Shown here: positions 1-8,370 of the stretch, piece by piece | Numbering within the stretch: position 1 is the first letter of the stretch | How the letters are laid out: each line of letters starts with the position of its first letter | The notes under the pieces: model-generated | Seen by the model: the letters and a program-made list of their open reading frames with translations, nothing else | The model's database searches: none | What the model was told of the DNA's origin: nothing | Assembly (NCBI RefSeq): GCF_026683955.1 | Contig: NZ_CP113343.1 | Span: 2,542,001 to 2,606,000 of the forward strand | Origin: Arthrobacter sp. MMS18-M83 | Lineage (GTDB): Bacteria; Actinomycetota; Actinomycetes; Actinomycetales; Micrococcaceae | Direction of reading: 5' to 3' | Length of the DNA stretch: 64,000 nt | Translations under genes and position numbers: made by a program

Positions 1-209
1 CCCGCCGTCGTCTGGCGGCTGACCGTGAGTACGTTGGTTCCCAGTTTGCCGATCTGGGCTTTGATGGCGTTGGAGGTTCCGGCGCCTACTGCCAGCAGGA
101 TGATGACGGACGCGATGCCGATCAGGATGCCGAGGGTGGTGAGTATGGAGCGCATCTTGTTGGCCATCACCCCCGTCAGGGCGAAGCGTACCGATTCGGC
201 GATCATCAT
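1..209 (-). CDS. MacB-type ABC transporter permease (partial, N-terminus only)
   Basis: Only the first 69 codons lie in the window; the gene runs off the left edge. The protein begins MMIAESVRFALTG and continues with MRSILTTLGILIGIASVII, the cytosolic helix and first membrane segment typical of FtsX/MacB-family permeases, followed by a GAGTSNAIKAQI stretch that opens the extracellular MacB core domain. The ATG overlaps the stop of the upstream ATPase gene in an ATGA arrangement, so the two are probably translationally coupled. With the ATPase and the HlyD-like protein it would form a macrolide/peptide-type efflux complex. Substrate is not predictable. Confidence 0.85.
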   Translation of the reverse strand, partial: MMIAESVRFALTGVMANKMRSILTTLGILIGIASVIILLAVGAGTSNAIKAQIGKLGTNVLTVSRQTTA

Positions 210-934
210 AGTGGCACCGCCGTCGCCAGAGGATGTCCGTGGACGCCGCGGACCCGGTGGTCCTCAATGATGTGGCCGTCCTGGAATCGCACTACCCGGT
301 TAGCCCGCGCCGCTACGTCGGCCTCGTGGGTAATCATCACGATGGTCCTTCCGTTGGCGTGCAAGGACTCGAAGAGGTCCAGGATCTCGTGGGAGGACTT
401 GGTGTCCAAGGCGCCAGTCGGTTCGTCGGCCAGCAGTAGCACCGGGTTGGTCACCAGGGCCCTCGCGATGGCGACGCGCTGTTGCTGGCCTCCCGAGAGC
501 TGCGAAGGCTTGTGGTCTGCACGTTCCGCCAAGCCCACTGAATCGAGCACCTCCAAGGCCCGCTCCCGCCGTTCTTTCCGGTGCACTTTTGCGTAGGCGA
601 GGGGCATGGAGACGTTGTCCACGGCCCGGGTTCGCGGTATGAGGTTGAAGTTCTGGAAGACGAAGCCGATTTTCCGGTTGCGGATCTGCGCTAGCTGGAA
701 TTCGTCTAGGGTCCCGGTGTCGATGCCGTCCAGGTGGTAGGTACCCTGGGTGGCTCCATCGAGGCAACCGATGATGTTCATCATGGTGGACTTTCCGGAG
801 CCTGAGGCGCCGATGATGGCCACGAAGTCGCCGCGGTCGATGGAAATGCTCACGGAGTCCAGTGCGCGGACCTCGGCCTCCCCCTTGCCATAGATCTTGC
901 TTACGGAGTCCAGTTGGATGACAGCGTCGTTCAC
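206..934 (-). CDS. MacB/LolD-type ABC transporter ATP-binding protein
   Basis: A 242-residue ATPase that powers the MacB-like permease encoded just downstream. Walker A GASGSGKST is at residues 42-50, the Q-loop Gln at about 94, the signature LSGGQQQR at 146-153, Walker B LLLADE at 167-171 and the switch His at 203. The order and spacing match the MacB/LolD/FtsE subgroup. It lies 6 bp after the HlyD-like gene and overlaps the permease start by 4 bp, so all three form one operon read leftwards. The last 20 residues after the NBD are poorly conserved-looking. Confidence 0.93.
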   Translation of the reverse strand: MNDAVIQLDSVSKIYGKGEAEVRALDSVSISIDRGDFVAIIGASGSGKSTMMNIIGCLDGATQGTYHLDGIDTGTLDEFQLAQIRNRKIGFVFQNFNLIPRTRAVDNVSMPLAYAKVHRKERRERALEVLDSVGLAERADHKPSQLSGGQQQRVAIARALVTNPVLLLADEPTGALDTKSSHEILDLFESLHANGRTIVMITHEADVAARANRVVRFQDGHIIEDHRVRGVHGHPLATAVPL

Positions 935-940
935 GGCTGT

Positions 941-2470
941 TTACCCACCATTTCCGCGGGTACCGCCGGTGCCTCCGGCGCCGCCGGTGCCTCCCGTTCC
1001 GCCAAATCCACCGGTACCGCCCAGGCCGCCCGTCCCGGTCCGTCCGGTGGTGGTGCTGGTGTCCAAGGTGGAGGAGACGGCCGGGAGTTCAATTTGATCG
1101 CCTGCGCTGAGCCCGGTCAGCACCTGGGTGCGTCCGTTGTCCGTGATCCCGGTGGTGATGGGTACCGCCGTCGAGGTTCCGTTCTTGAGGACGCTGACAG
1201 TTTGCCGGGTTCCGGTGGTGGTGATTGCCAGCGAAGGCACCGTCAGCGCGTTCTTGGCGGTCGCTGTCGTCACGGAGATGTTTGCGCTCTGGCCTAGCCG
1301 GAGTGCTGCCGGGGGATTCTTGATGGAGATGGTGACCGGGTAGCTGACCACGTTGTTGGTTGTGGTGGCGTTCTGCGCGATCGCCGTGATGGTGCCGGTG
1401 ACGGGTGCAGCGGAGGGGTCGGCCTTGAGGGCCGGGAAGGTGAAGGTCGCGGAGTCGCCAGTCTTCATGGCGGCGATGTCCGATTCGGCGAAGTTGGCGA
1501 TCACCTGAAGATGCGCGGTGTCGCTGATCGTGATGAGTCCGGACGAGGAGGTGCTCGCGGCGCTCGTGGAGGAGCTGCCCGAGGCGCCGGATGCACCGGA
1601 TGAGCTGGAACCGGAGGAGCCGGAGCTGCTACCGGCGTTGCCTCCCACCACGGCGTTGACGGCGGTGATTGTGCCTGAAACCGGAGCGGCGAGGGAGCAG
1701 GACGCCAGGTTCTTGGTTGCGGTGTCGACGGCGATCTGGGCAGACGTGGTGTTTGACGTGGCGCCGCCGCCGCTTTGAGCTGAATTGAGGGCTGTCTGGG
1801 CCGATGCGAGCTGCTCTTTGTCCTTGAGGGCTGAGCTGGCTTGCTGGTTGACTGCCTGGGTCAGGGCTTGATTGTCCTTCGCCAACTGGGCCTGGGCAGC
1901 GTTGAGCGCGGTCTGGGCCGGCTGGCTTGAGGGCGAGGCACTGGCAGCGGTTTGCGCAGACGCGACAGTTGCCGTGTCATTGTTCACGGCCGTCTGCGCC
2001 GCGGCCACGGCACTGGCCTGCTGGCTCGCGTCAAGATTGGCCGTCTGTTGGGCGTTGGCCAGGTTTTGGTTTGCCGAAGCTACCTGGTTGCTGGCAGAAG
2101 CTTGCTGTTGGTTTGCCTGTGCCGCGGCCGAATCCAATTGGGCCTGGGCAACGGCCAGGGCGTTCTGGGCGTTGGTCGGATCAATGGTGACCAACACTTG
2201 CCCCGCCGTGACTTGTTGGCCCGTCACCGCGGAGACCGTGGCAATTGGCCCGGTGCAGTTCTGCGCGTTGATGACGGTGGTGCTAGCGGGCGAGACGTTA
2301 CCGCTCGCGGTGGACACGGCCGCGAGGTCCGCCGCGCTGACCGCGACCGTGCGGGCTGTGGTGTCGGCGGCTGTTTGCGGTACGCCGTTCAGCACGAAGA
2401 AGGCACCGGCGGCAATGCCGACTACGGCCACCCCGATGCCGCTATTGATGAGTTGAGGCTTTGAGAGCAT
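941..2470 (-). CDS. HlyD/AcrA-family periplasmic-adaptor-like protein of ABC efflux operon
   Basis: A 509-residue protein with one N-terminal membrane segment (about residues 10-29), then a split lipoyl-like hairpin (TGPIATVSAVTGQQVTAG and a second half near TITAVNAVVGG). In between lies a long Ala/Gln-rich coiled coil (about 100-240). A beta-barrel region follows. Two low-complexity stretches stand out: a Ser/Gly/Ala linker around residues 275-310 inside the second lipoyl half, and a Gly/Thr-rich tail over the last 30 residues. First gene of the operon with the ATPase and MacB-like permease. In a monoderm it probably links the transporter to the cell wall or an extracellular partner; that role is inferred. 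Confidence 0.85.
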   Translation of the reverse strand: MLSKPQLINSGIGVAVVGIAAGAFFVLNGVPQTAADTTARTVAVSAADLAAVSTASGNVSPASTTVINAQNCTGPIATVSAVTGQQVTAGQVLVTIDPTNAQNALAVAQAQLDSAAAQANQQQASASNQVASANQNLANAQQTANLDASQQASAVAAAQTAVNNDTATVASAQTAASASPSSQPAQTALNAAQAQLAKDNQALTQAVNQQASSALKDKEQLASAQTALNSAQSGGGATSNTTSAQIAVDTATKNLASCSLAAPVSGTITAVNAVVGGNAGSSSGSSGSSSSGASGASGSSSTSAASTSSSGLITISDTAHLQVIANFAESDIAAMKTGDSATFTFPALKADPSAAPVTGTITAIAQNATTTNNVVSYPVTISIKNPPAALRLGQSANISVTTATAKNALTVPSLAITTTGTRQTVSVLKNGTSTAVPITTGITDNGRTQVLTGLSAGDQIELPAVSSTLDTSTTTGRTGTGGLGGTGGFGGTGGTGGAGGTGGTRGNGG

Positions 2471-2575
2471 GCCCGAACACTATGGTTGCTCGCTTGGAAC
2501 ATGCCGAGTGCTGCCTGAGGGTTTGCCTTATGTGACGTGCTGCTCCCCTAGCCGGCCCGCCGCTATTCTGGTGGG

Positions 2576-4081
2576 ATGCGTAGCATGGTGCGAAAGGGCC
2601 TTTGGGGCACCAGGAGCATTGCGCGACTCGATCGGGCTGTGGTCCGCGCCGTTTCGCGCTTGCCGGAAGGCCGGCACGACGCCATTCTGAAGAACCTATC
2701 GGAGGCCGCTACCAAGGGCAAGTTGTGGTTTGCCCTTGCCGGCGTTCTCGGGGCCGTTCCCGGCAAGCCTCGAAATGCGGCAATCCACGGCCTCCTGGCT
2801 CTTGGCGTCTCGTCGGCCGTGACCAATCTCGGCTTCAAGACCCTCGTGCCGCGGGCCCGGCCACTGCCCGAGCACCTTCCGGCTTTCCGCTTTGTGAACC
2901 CCCAGCCCACCAGCTCCTCCATGCCCTCGGGCCATTCGGCGTCGGCGGTCGCCTTCACCCTTGGCGTTGCACTCGTGCATCGCCGGCTGGGGGCGGCGCT
3001 GGCCCCGGTGGCTGCCGGAGTGGCGTACTCCCGCGTGCATACGGGAGCCCATTGGCCCTCCGACGTACTGCTCGGCTCGACGATTGGCGCCGGAGCTGCC
3101 CTCCTGACACGAAACTGGTGGCCCCTGCGCCCGCCCGTCCCGGACACCGAGCGTTCGCCGGCCGAGGCTCCAGCAATCGACGACGGCGAGGGGCTGAGTA
3201 TCGCGGTCAACGCCCTCGGAGGTTCCTACTCGCCGGACACCGAGACACAGCTTCAAGAAATATTCCCTAAGGCGTATATTCATTTGATTACTGAAGGCGA
3301 GGACATCGCGGAAGAAATCCAGGCCGCCGCGGAGAAGCCCGGGACGAAGGCCTTGGGCGTGTGGGGCGGGGACGGAACTGTCGGCACCGCCGCGGATGCC
3401 GCCGTCGAGCATTCCTTCCCGCTGCTGGTGCTGCCCGGCGGTACTCTTAACCATTTCGCGCGTGACGTCGACGCCCGGTCGCTGGAAGGTGCCCTTGAGG
3501 CTGCCATGACGGGAGCCGCGGCGTGGACGGATCTGGGCCACGTGACGGCGGGCCGCGGCGTCGACGGCAAGGATGAGGTCACCGAGCTCATCATGCTGAA
3601 TACAGCCAGCATTGGGGTGTACCCCAACTTGGTGCGGCGACGCGAGCGGCTGCAGCCTGCCTTGGGGAAGCCCCTTGCGGGGCTCGTTGCCGGGCTGCGC
3701 ACCTTTGGCGCGGCAACCCCCACCACCCTCCTTATCAACGGAGTGCACCACAAGTTGTGGATCCTTTACCTAGGCCGCGGCCGCTATTACCCCCGGGATT
3801 TGGCGCCACTGACGCGGCCCGTGCTGGACGACGGCGTGCTGGACATCCGCATGGTGACGGCAGACGAGCCCTTCGCGCGGCTGAGGCTGCTGTGGGCGGT
3901 CCTCACGGGAACCGTGGCCACGTCGAAAGTGACGCATCTGAGTGAGGCCTCGGAGATCAGCATCGAAGCGGTCGGAGAACCGCTCGTGATAGCGGTCGAC
4001 GGCGAGCCGTTGCCTGGTGTGCGGACGGCAAAGTTCACGGTCCGCCGCCGCGCACTGCGGGTCTATTCACCGCCCTCCTAG
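2576..4081 (+). CDS. Fused PAP2-family phosphatase / diacylglycerol kinase-like protein
   Basis: A 501-residue two-domain protein. The N-terminal PAP2 half carries the three phosphatase motifs: K88 with RARP at 93-96, PSGH at 117-120 and SRVHTGAHWPSD at 152-163, amid hydrophobic helices. The C-terminal half is a diacylglycerol/sphingosine-kinase-like catalytic domain with GGDGT at 264-268 and LPGGTLNHFARD at 286-297. Such fusions are common in actinobacteria and are thought to act in membrane lipid (phosphatidic acid or undecaprenyl pyrophosphate) turnover; the exact substrate is unknown. Single gene, with about 175 bp before the ABC-2 operon. Confidence 0.9.
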   Translation: MRSMVRKGLWGTRSIARLDRAVVRAVSRLPEGRHDAILKNLSEAATKGKLWFALAGVLGAVPGKPRNAAIHGLLALGVSSAVTNLGFKTLVPRARPLPEHLPAFRFVNPQPTSSSMPSGHSASAVAFTLGVALVHRRLGAALAPVAAGVAYSRVHTGAHWPSDVLLGSTIGAGAALLTRNWWPLRPPVPDTERSPAEAPAIDDGEGLSIAVNALGGSYSPDTETQLQEIFPKAYIHLITEGEDIAEEIQAAAEKPGTKALGVWGGDGTVGTAADAAVEHSFPLLVLPGGTLNHFARDVDARSLEGALEAAMTGAAAWTDLGHVTAGRGVDGKDEVTELIMLNTASIGVYPNLVRRRERLQPALGKPLAGLVAGLRTFGAATPTTLLINGVHHKLWILYLGRGRYYPRDLAPLTRPVLDDGVLDIRMVTADEPFARLRLLWAVLTGTVATSKVTHLSEASEISIEAVGEPLVIAVDGEPLPGVRTAKFTVRRRALRVYSPPS

Positions 4082-4258
4082 GGCTTTCCCGGGGCCCTCG
4101 CAGGGCCGGCGGCTCCCCCGACCCGGCCGGCATCATCCATAGGGACTACCCTGGCCGGACCCTGAATCATCCCTGAGACCGGCGATTTCCGCTGCGTAGG
4201 TGGCTAGCGTTGTACCTACAGTCAACACATAGCTGCAGCAAGCGGAGGGAACGCTTCC

Positions 4259-5308
4259 ATGATTGAGGCAACAGGCTTGAGGAAGGTCTACGGCGCAAAG
4301 ACAGCCGTCGACGGAATCAGCTTTACCGTACAGCCCGGGAAAGTCACGGGCTTCCTTGGCCCGAACGGCGCCGGCAAATCCACCACCATGCGCATGATCA
4401 TGGGTCTCGACCGTCCGACGTCGGGCGACGTCACCGTCAACGGTCGGCACTACTCCCAGCACAAAGCGCCCTTGCACCAAGTGGGGGCCTTGCTCGATGC
4501 CAAGGCGGTGCACACGAGCCGCAGCGCCTACAACCACTTGCGGGCCATGGCTGCGACGCACGGGATTCCGAACTCTCGCGTTGAAGAAGTCATCGAAATG
4601 ACGGGCCTCACCGCAGTCGCCAAGAAGAAAGCCGGCGGATTCTCCCTCGGCATGGGCCAACGCCTCGGCATCGCGAACGCGCTCCTGGGTGATCCCCAGA
4701 CGCTCATCCTCGACGAACCGGTGAACGGACTGGACCCCGAGGGCGTCCAGTGGGTCAGGAACCTTGCACGCTACCTGGCAAGCCAGGGCAAAACGATCTT
4801 CATTTCCAGCCACCTCATGTCCGAGATGGCCCAGACCGCCGATCACCTGATCGTGATTGGCCGCGGCAAGATCATCGCCGACACCTCGGTGGATGCGCTG
4901 ATCGAGAGCCAGTCCCGCAAGCGCACCTTGGTGCGTACCTCGGAGACCACGCGCTTGTCTGAGTTGCTGGCCCGCGACGGCGTCCGGGTTGAGCAGAACG
5001 AGCGCGAGACCTTGGAAGTGTACGGTGTGGAGCCGCTCCGCATCGCACAGCTCGCCTTGGACAATCGGGTGCTGGTTTACGAGCTCACACCGCTCACGTC
5101 CTCGCTGGAAGAGGCCTACTTCCAGCTGGCCAAGGACGAGGTGGAATACCACTCGCACATCACCGGTGGACCGGCAGCACCAGGCGGACCGGCAGCACCA
5201 GGCGGACCGGCAGCAGGCGGGCCGGAAGCATCGGGCGGGCCGCTGGGTGCCAGCCCCGCCGGCGTCGGCTCCACCTCCGCTGCCACCATGGAAGGGATCC
5301 AGTCATGA
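4259..5308 (+). CDS. ABC-2 type transporter ATP-binding protein
   Basis: A 349-residue DrrA/CcmA-class ATPase: Walker A GPNGAGKST at 34-42, a variant signature FSLGMGQR at 128-135, Walker B LILDEP at 149-154 and switch His 185. The C-terminal domain of this subclass follows, and then an unusual Gly/Pro/Ala tail (from about residue 300) made of near-identical GGPAAP units. Starts ATG after a GGAGGG ribosome-binding site. Its stop overlaps the start of the permease gene (ATGA). Together with the kinase/regulator pair downstream it looks like an antibiotic- or envelope-stress-response export module. Confidence 0.93.
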   Translation: MIEATGLRKVYGAKTAVDGISFTVQPGKVTGFLGPNGAGKSTTMRMIMGLDRPTSGDVTVNGRHYSQHKAPLHQVGALLDAKAVHTSRSAYNHLRAMAATHGIPNSRVEEVIEMTGLTAVAKKKAGGFSLGMGQRLGIANALLGDPQTLILDEPVNGLDPEGVQWVRNLARYLASQGKTIFISSHLMSEMAQTADHLIVIGRGKIIADTSVDALIESQSRKRTLVRTSETTRLSELLARDGVRVEQNERETLEVYGVEPLRIAQLALDNRVLVYELTPLTSSLEEAYFQLAKDEVEYHSHITGGPAAPGGPAAPGGPAAGGPEASGGPLGASPAGVGSTSAATMEGIQS

Positions 5309-6195
5309 GCACCATAACCATCAGCAAGAAGCATGCGATCCCGTCAGCCGGGACCGGCGGTGTCAATTTCCTCCGGGTGCTGAACTCAGAATCCATCAAG
5401 TTCCGGACCCTCATGAGCACCAAGCTTTTGTTGGTCTTGACCTTTGTGGCGATTGTCGGCATCGGCCTCCTGTCCGCCCTGGTCCGCTGGAACGTCGTCA
5501 ACCAGTTGGTCACGGTTGGCCGCCAGGGCCACACGATGACGGCGAAGCAGGCCATTCAGTCATTCCCTCCGGGCCAGGGTTTCGATCTCTACAACCTTCC
5601 GAACGCTGGCCTGAATATCGGCATCCTGATCATGGGATCCCTGGCCGTACTTTTCATTGCTTCCGAGTACGCCACGGGCATGATCCGCTCTACCATGAAC
5701 GCGGCACCGGGCCGGCTCTCCACTTTCGGCGCCAAGGCCGTCGTCTTGATTGTCGTCTCCTATGTCCTGTCGATCGTGGCCGGCATCGTGACTTTCCTGT
5801 TGGCGTCTCCTATGTTCGCTAACTTCGGGGTTGACCTTGGCTGGAGCACGGATGGAGTCCTGTACAGCGTCCTCACCGGAGGGCTGTACGTCTCCGGAGT
5901 TGCCTTGATCGGGCTCTCGCTCGGAACTCTGCTCAAGAACCCGGCCGGTGGCATTACCGTCCTGGTGGCCATCATGTTCGTGCTTCCGTTCGCCGGCCAG
6001 TTCCTCACGTTCGCGCCGGGCGACTTTTGGAAGTACGTTCCCCAGTACCTGCCCAGTGAAGCGGGCGGACGGTTCTTGTCGATCGGCCACGCGGACGGCA
6101 TCCTGGACCCGTGGGCGGGCGGACTCGTGTTCCTCGGCTACGTCGTCCTGTTCATGGTTCCGGCGCTCATAGTCCTCAAGAGGCGCGACGTCTGA
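5305..6195 (+). CDS. ABC-2 type transporter permease
   Basis: A 296-residue membrane protein with about six predicted helices (first near residues 39-58, last just before the C-terminal RRRDV-like basic end). The layout, with a short cytosolic N-terminus, a 45-residue extracellular loop and paired C-terminal helices, is that of ABC-2 (DrrB/YhgE-like) permeases. It is coupled to the ATPase gene by ATGA overlap and is followed after 66 bp by a histidine kinase gene, suggesting that the two-component system controls this exporter. Transported molecule unknown. Confidence 0.9.
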   Translation: MSTITISKKHAIPSAGTGGVNFLRVLNSESIKFRTLMSTKLLLVLTFVAIVGIGLLSALVRWNVVNQLVTVGRQGHTMTAKQAIQSFPPGQGFDLYNLPNAGLNIGILIMGSLAVLFIASEYATGMIRSTMNAAPGRLSTFGAKAVVLIVVSYVLSIVAGIVTFLLASPMFANFGVDLGWSTDGVLYSVLTGGLYVSGVALIGLSLGTLLKNPAGGITVLVAIMFVLPFAGQFLTFAPGDFWKYVPQYLPSEAGGRFLSIGHADGILDPWAGGLVFLGYVVLFMVPALIVLKRRDV

Positions 6196-6261
6196 TCCGC
6201 AACCGCTTGATCCGAAATCCAGGAAAAGCAACTCCAGGCGAGGCCGCACTAGGCTCAAGCC

Positions 6262-7548
6262 ATGAGTGAACAGTTGCCAGCACAGGACGCATCGGCCCAC
6301 GTTGCCGATGCGTCCTTTGCTGAAATCACCCTGCGACGCCGCGGCAGGATCCGCCGCTACCTTTTCGAACACCCGCGGGTCATGGACACGGTGGTGGTGC
6401 TCTGCTATTCGCTGTTGGCACTTCCCAGCTTCATTGGCTCCATCGTGGAGGGTAAGTGGTTGGCCGCCGCGCTGCTCGTTGCCATTGCGGCAATCTTGTT
6501 CCTGCGGCGCCGCTACCCGCTCAGTGTCACCGCGGCCGTAGCGGTCCTCGAAGTGGCCGCGACACTGCTGAATCCCTGGGGATCCAACGTCTCCGCAGGG
6601 CTGTGGTTTGCGCTCTACGCGGTGGCCGTGGCGAGGGCCCGGACCTTCACGTTGGCGGTGTCTGGCGCGGCGAGCCTGCCGTTGACCTTGGTGTACCTGT
6701 TCATGTGGATCAGCCCGGTCACGCCATCCAACGCCGAGGCGATTCCGGAGAACTTCCATCTCATCAGCAACATCACCGCCGCGGTCAGCATTGTGTTGTC
6801 GAATTTGATCGCCACTGGCATCGGCATTTCGGTGCGGCAGCGGCGTGAGCACGAGAGCGAAATCAGGGCTTGGGCGGCCCGCACTGCCCGTTTGGGGTCT
6901 GTCACGGAACGGAACCGGATCGCCCGCGAGATGCACGACGTCGTGGCCCACTCCCTGACGGTCATGATCAGTCTCTCGGACGGCGCCGCCGTCGTGGTCA
7001 AGAAGGATCCGGAGCGCGCAGGTGAGGTGCTCGGTGAGCTCTCGCGCACCGGCAGGACGGCGTTGGCCGATATGCGCCGTGTCCTTGGCGTGCTGCGGGA
7101 CGACTCCGGTGGCCCGGCGCCTTTGGCGCCCCTGGTCAGTGGCCACAACTTGAGCAAGCTGCTCGATGGATTCCGGACAGCGGGGCTGCCGTTGCATTAT
7201 TCGCACACGGGCCCTGCCCTTCCCGAAGACCCGGCCTTCCAGCTCACCGTTTACCGGATTGTGCAGGAATCCCTCACCAACGTACTGAGGTACGGGCGCT
7301 CGTTGAGCCAGGTGGATGTGCAGATCGTGCGGGACGGTGACTCAGTCACCATTGAAGTGCGCGACGACGGCCGGGGCTCCCGGGACCCAGGGGCCGAAGA
7401 GGTGGCCCTGGGAACCGGCCAGGGCATCGCGGGTATGCGTGAACGTGCGGGAATTTATGCTGGCACCGTAGATGCCGGTCCTGGCATGAACGGCGGGTGG
7501 AGGGTCCATGCGGAGCTGAATTGGAATGGAGAAAAGGGGAAATCATGA
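6262..7548 (+). CDS. DesK/NarL-class sensor histidine kinase
   Basis: A 428-residue kinase. Residues about 44-190 form four to five membrane helices without a large extracellular sensor, as in intramembrane-sensing kinases. The HisKA_3 dimerisation box has the phospho-acceptor His225 in REMHDVVAHSL, and the HATPase_c region has QESLTNVLRYG, VEVRDDGRGS and GQGIAGMRERAG. It overlaps the response-regulator gene by an ATGA. The location directly after an ABC-2 exporter matches actinobacterial modules in which the kinase senses flux or membrane damage through the transporter (inference). Confidence 0.93.
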   Translation: MSEQLPAQDASAHVADASFAEITLRRRGRIRRYLFEHPRVMDTVVVLCYSLLALPSFIGSIVEGKWLAAALLVAIAAILFLRRRYPLSVTAAVAVLEVAATLLNPWGSNVSAGLWFALYAVAVARARTFTLAVSGAASLPLTLVYLFMWISPVTPSNAEAIPENFHLISNITAAVSIVLSNLIATGIGISVRQRREHESEIRAWAARTARLGSVTERNRIAREMHDVVAHSLTVMISLSDGAAVVVKKDPERAGEVLGELSRTGRTALADMRRVLGVLRDDSGGPAPLAPLVSGHNLSKLLDGFRTAGLPLHYSHTGPALPEDPAFQLTVYRIVQESLTNVLRYGRSLSQVDVQIVRDGDSVTIEVRDDGRGSRDPGAEEVALGTGQGIAGMRERAGIYAGTVDAGPGMNGGWRVHAELNWNGEKGKS

Positions 7549-8240
7549 CTGACAACGCTCCCATCAAGGTTCTGCTGGTGGACGACCAGCCCCTGCTGCG
7601 CATGGGATTCCGGCTCATTCTGGAGGGCGAAGAGGACCTTGAGGTGGTCGGCGAAGCCTCGGACGGCGCCGATGCGGTCAGAAAAGTGGACGAACTGGAA
7701 CCGGACGTTGTCCTCATGGACGTCCGGATGCCTGCCATGGATGGAATCGAAGCCACGCGGCGGATCACGGCCTCGGCGTCCAACGCGAGGATCATCATCC
7801 TGACTACCTTCGACCTCGATGAATATGCCTTCTCCGGGCTGCAGGCCGGAGCATCCGCTTTCCTGCTCAAGGATGTTGCGCCCGCCGAGTTGGTCCAGGG
7901 GGTCCGGCTCGTAGCCAGCGGCGACGCCGTGGTGGCTCCGAGGGTCACCCAGCGGCTCCTGGAGACCTACGTCCGCGGGGGCCGGGTGCCCGGCCAGGCG
8001 CCAGTCCAGCCCCGCGATCCCCTGCTAGAAGAACTCACGCCACGCGAAACGGAAATGCTGGAGGCTATCGCGGGAGGGCTATCCAACGCGGAAATCGCCC
8101 ACAAGTTCTTCCTATCCGAGGCGACGGTCAAGACCCACGTTCGGCGGATCCTCACCAAGCTGCACCTGCGGGACCGGGTCCAAGTGGTGGTCTACGCCTA
8201 CGAAACAGGACTCGTGATCCCGAGCAACCCGGACTACTAG
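7545..8240 (+). CDS. LuxR/NarL-family response regulator
   Basis: A 231-residue regulator: receiver domain with acidic pocket D13-D14, phospho-acceptor D59 in VVLMDVRMPAMDG and a conserved Lys in FLLKDV, then a linker and a C-terminal LuxR HTH (LTPRETEMLEAIAGG ... ATVKTHVRRIL). The ATG at 7545 is chosen because it overlaps the kinase stop (ATGA) and follows a GAAAAGGGGA ribosome-binding site; an upstream in-frame ATG at 7497 lies inside the kinase gene. Probably regulates the preceding ABC-2 operon. Confidence 0.94.
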   Translation: MTDNAPIKVLLVDDQPLLRMGFRLILEGEEDLEVVGEASDGADAVRKVDELEPDVVLMDVRMPAMDGIEATRRITASASNARIIILTTFDLDEYAFSGLQAGASAFLLKDVAPAELVQGVRLVASGDAVVAPRVTQRLLETYVRGGRVPGQAPVQPRDPLLEELTPRETEMLEAIAGGLSNAEIAHKFFLSEATVKTHVRRILTKLHLRDRVQVVVYAYETGLVIPSNPDY

Positions 8241-8245
8241 GACTT

Positions 8246-8326
8246 GCGACGCGGTATTTCCCTGACGACACGGGTATCCCCTAATGACGCGGGGATACCC
8301 TCATCGTCGGGGAAATACGGCATCGC
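8246..8326. repeat. Long intergenic inverted repeat (candidate bidirectional terminator / extragenic palindrome)
   Basis: An 81-bp nested palindrome centred at 8286. The inner arms GGGTATCCCC and GGGGATACCC are perfect; the outer arms GTATTTCCCTGACGA and TCGTCGGGGAAATAC differ at one base; the ends GCGACGC / GCATCGC are nearly complementary. It fills the gap between the response-regulator stop and the aminopeptidase start, so it may end the upstream transcript. There is no U-run. It resembles other intergenic palindromes in this window in placement but not in sequence. Confidence 0.7.
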
Positions 8327-8370
8327 GGATCCGGAACAGCGTCGCCGGGGACACAGCTAGACTCGGAGCC

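Noticed and set aside
941..2470. Long open frames on the plus strand opposite the HlyD-like gene
   Set aside because: They are mirror frames caused by high GC and Ala/Gln-rich repeats; no ribosome-binding sites and no recognisable protein.
5560..7206. 548-codon open frame on the minus strand
   Set aside because: It lies opposite the ABC permease and histidine kinase, which have clear domains; its own product is Arg/Gln-rich with no family features.
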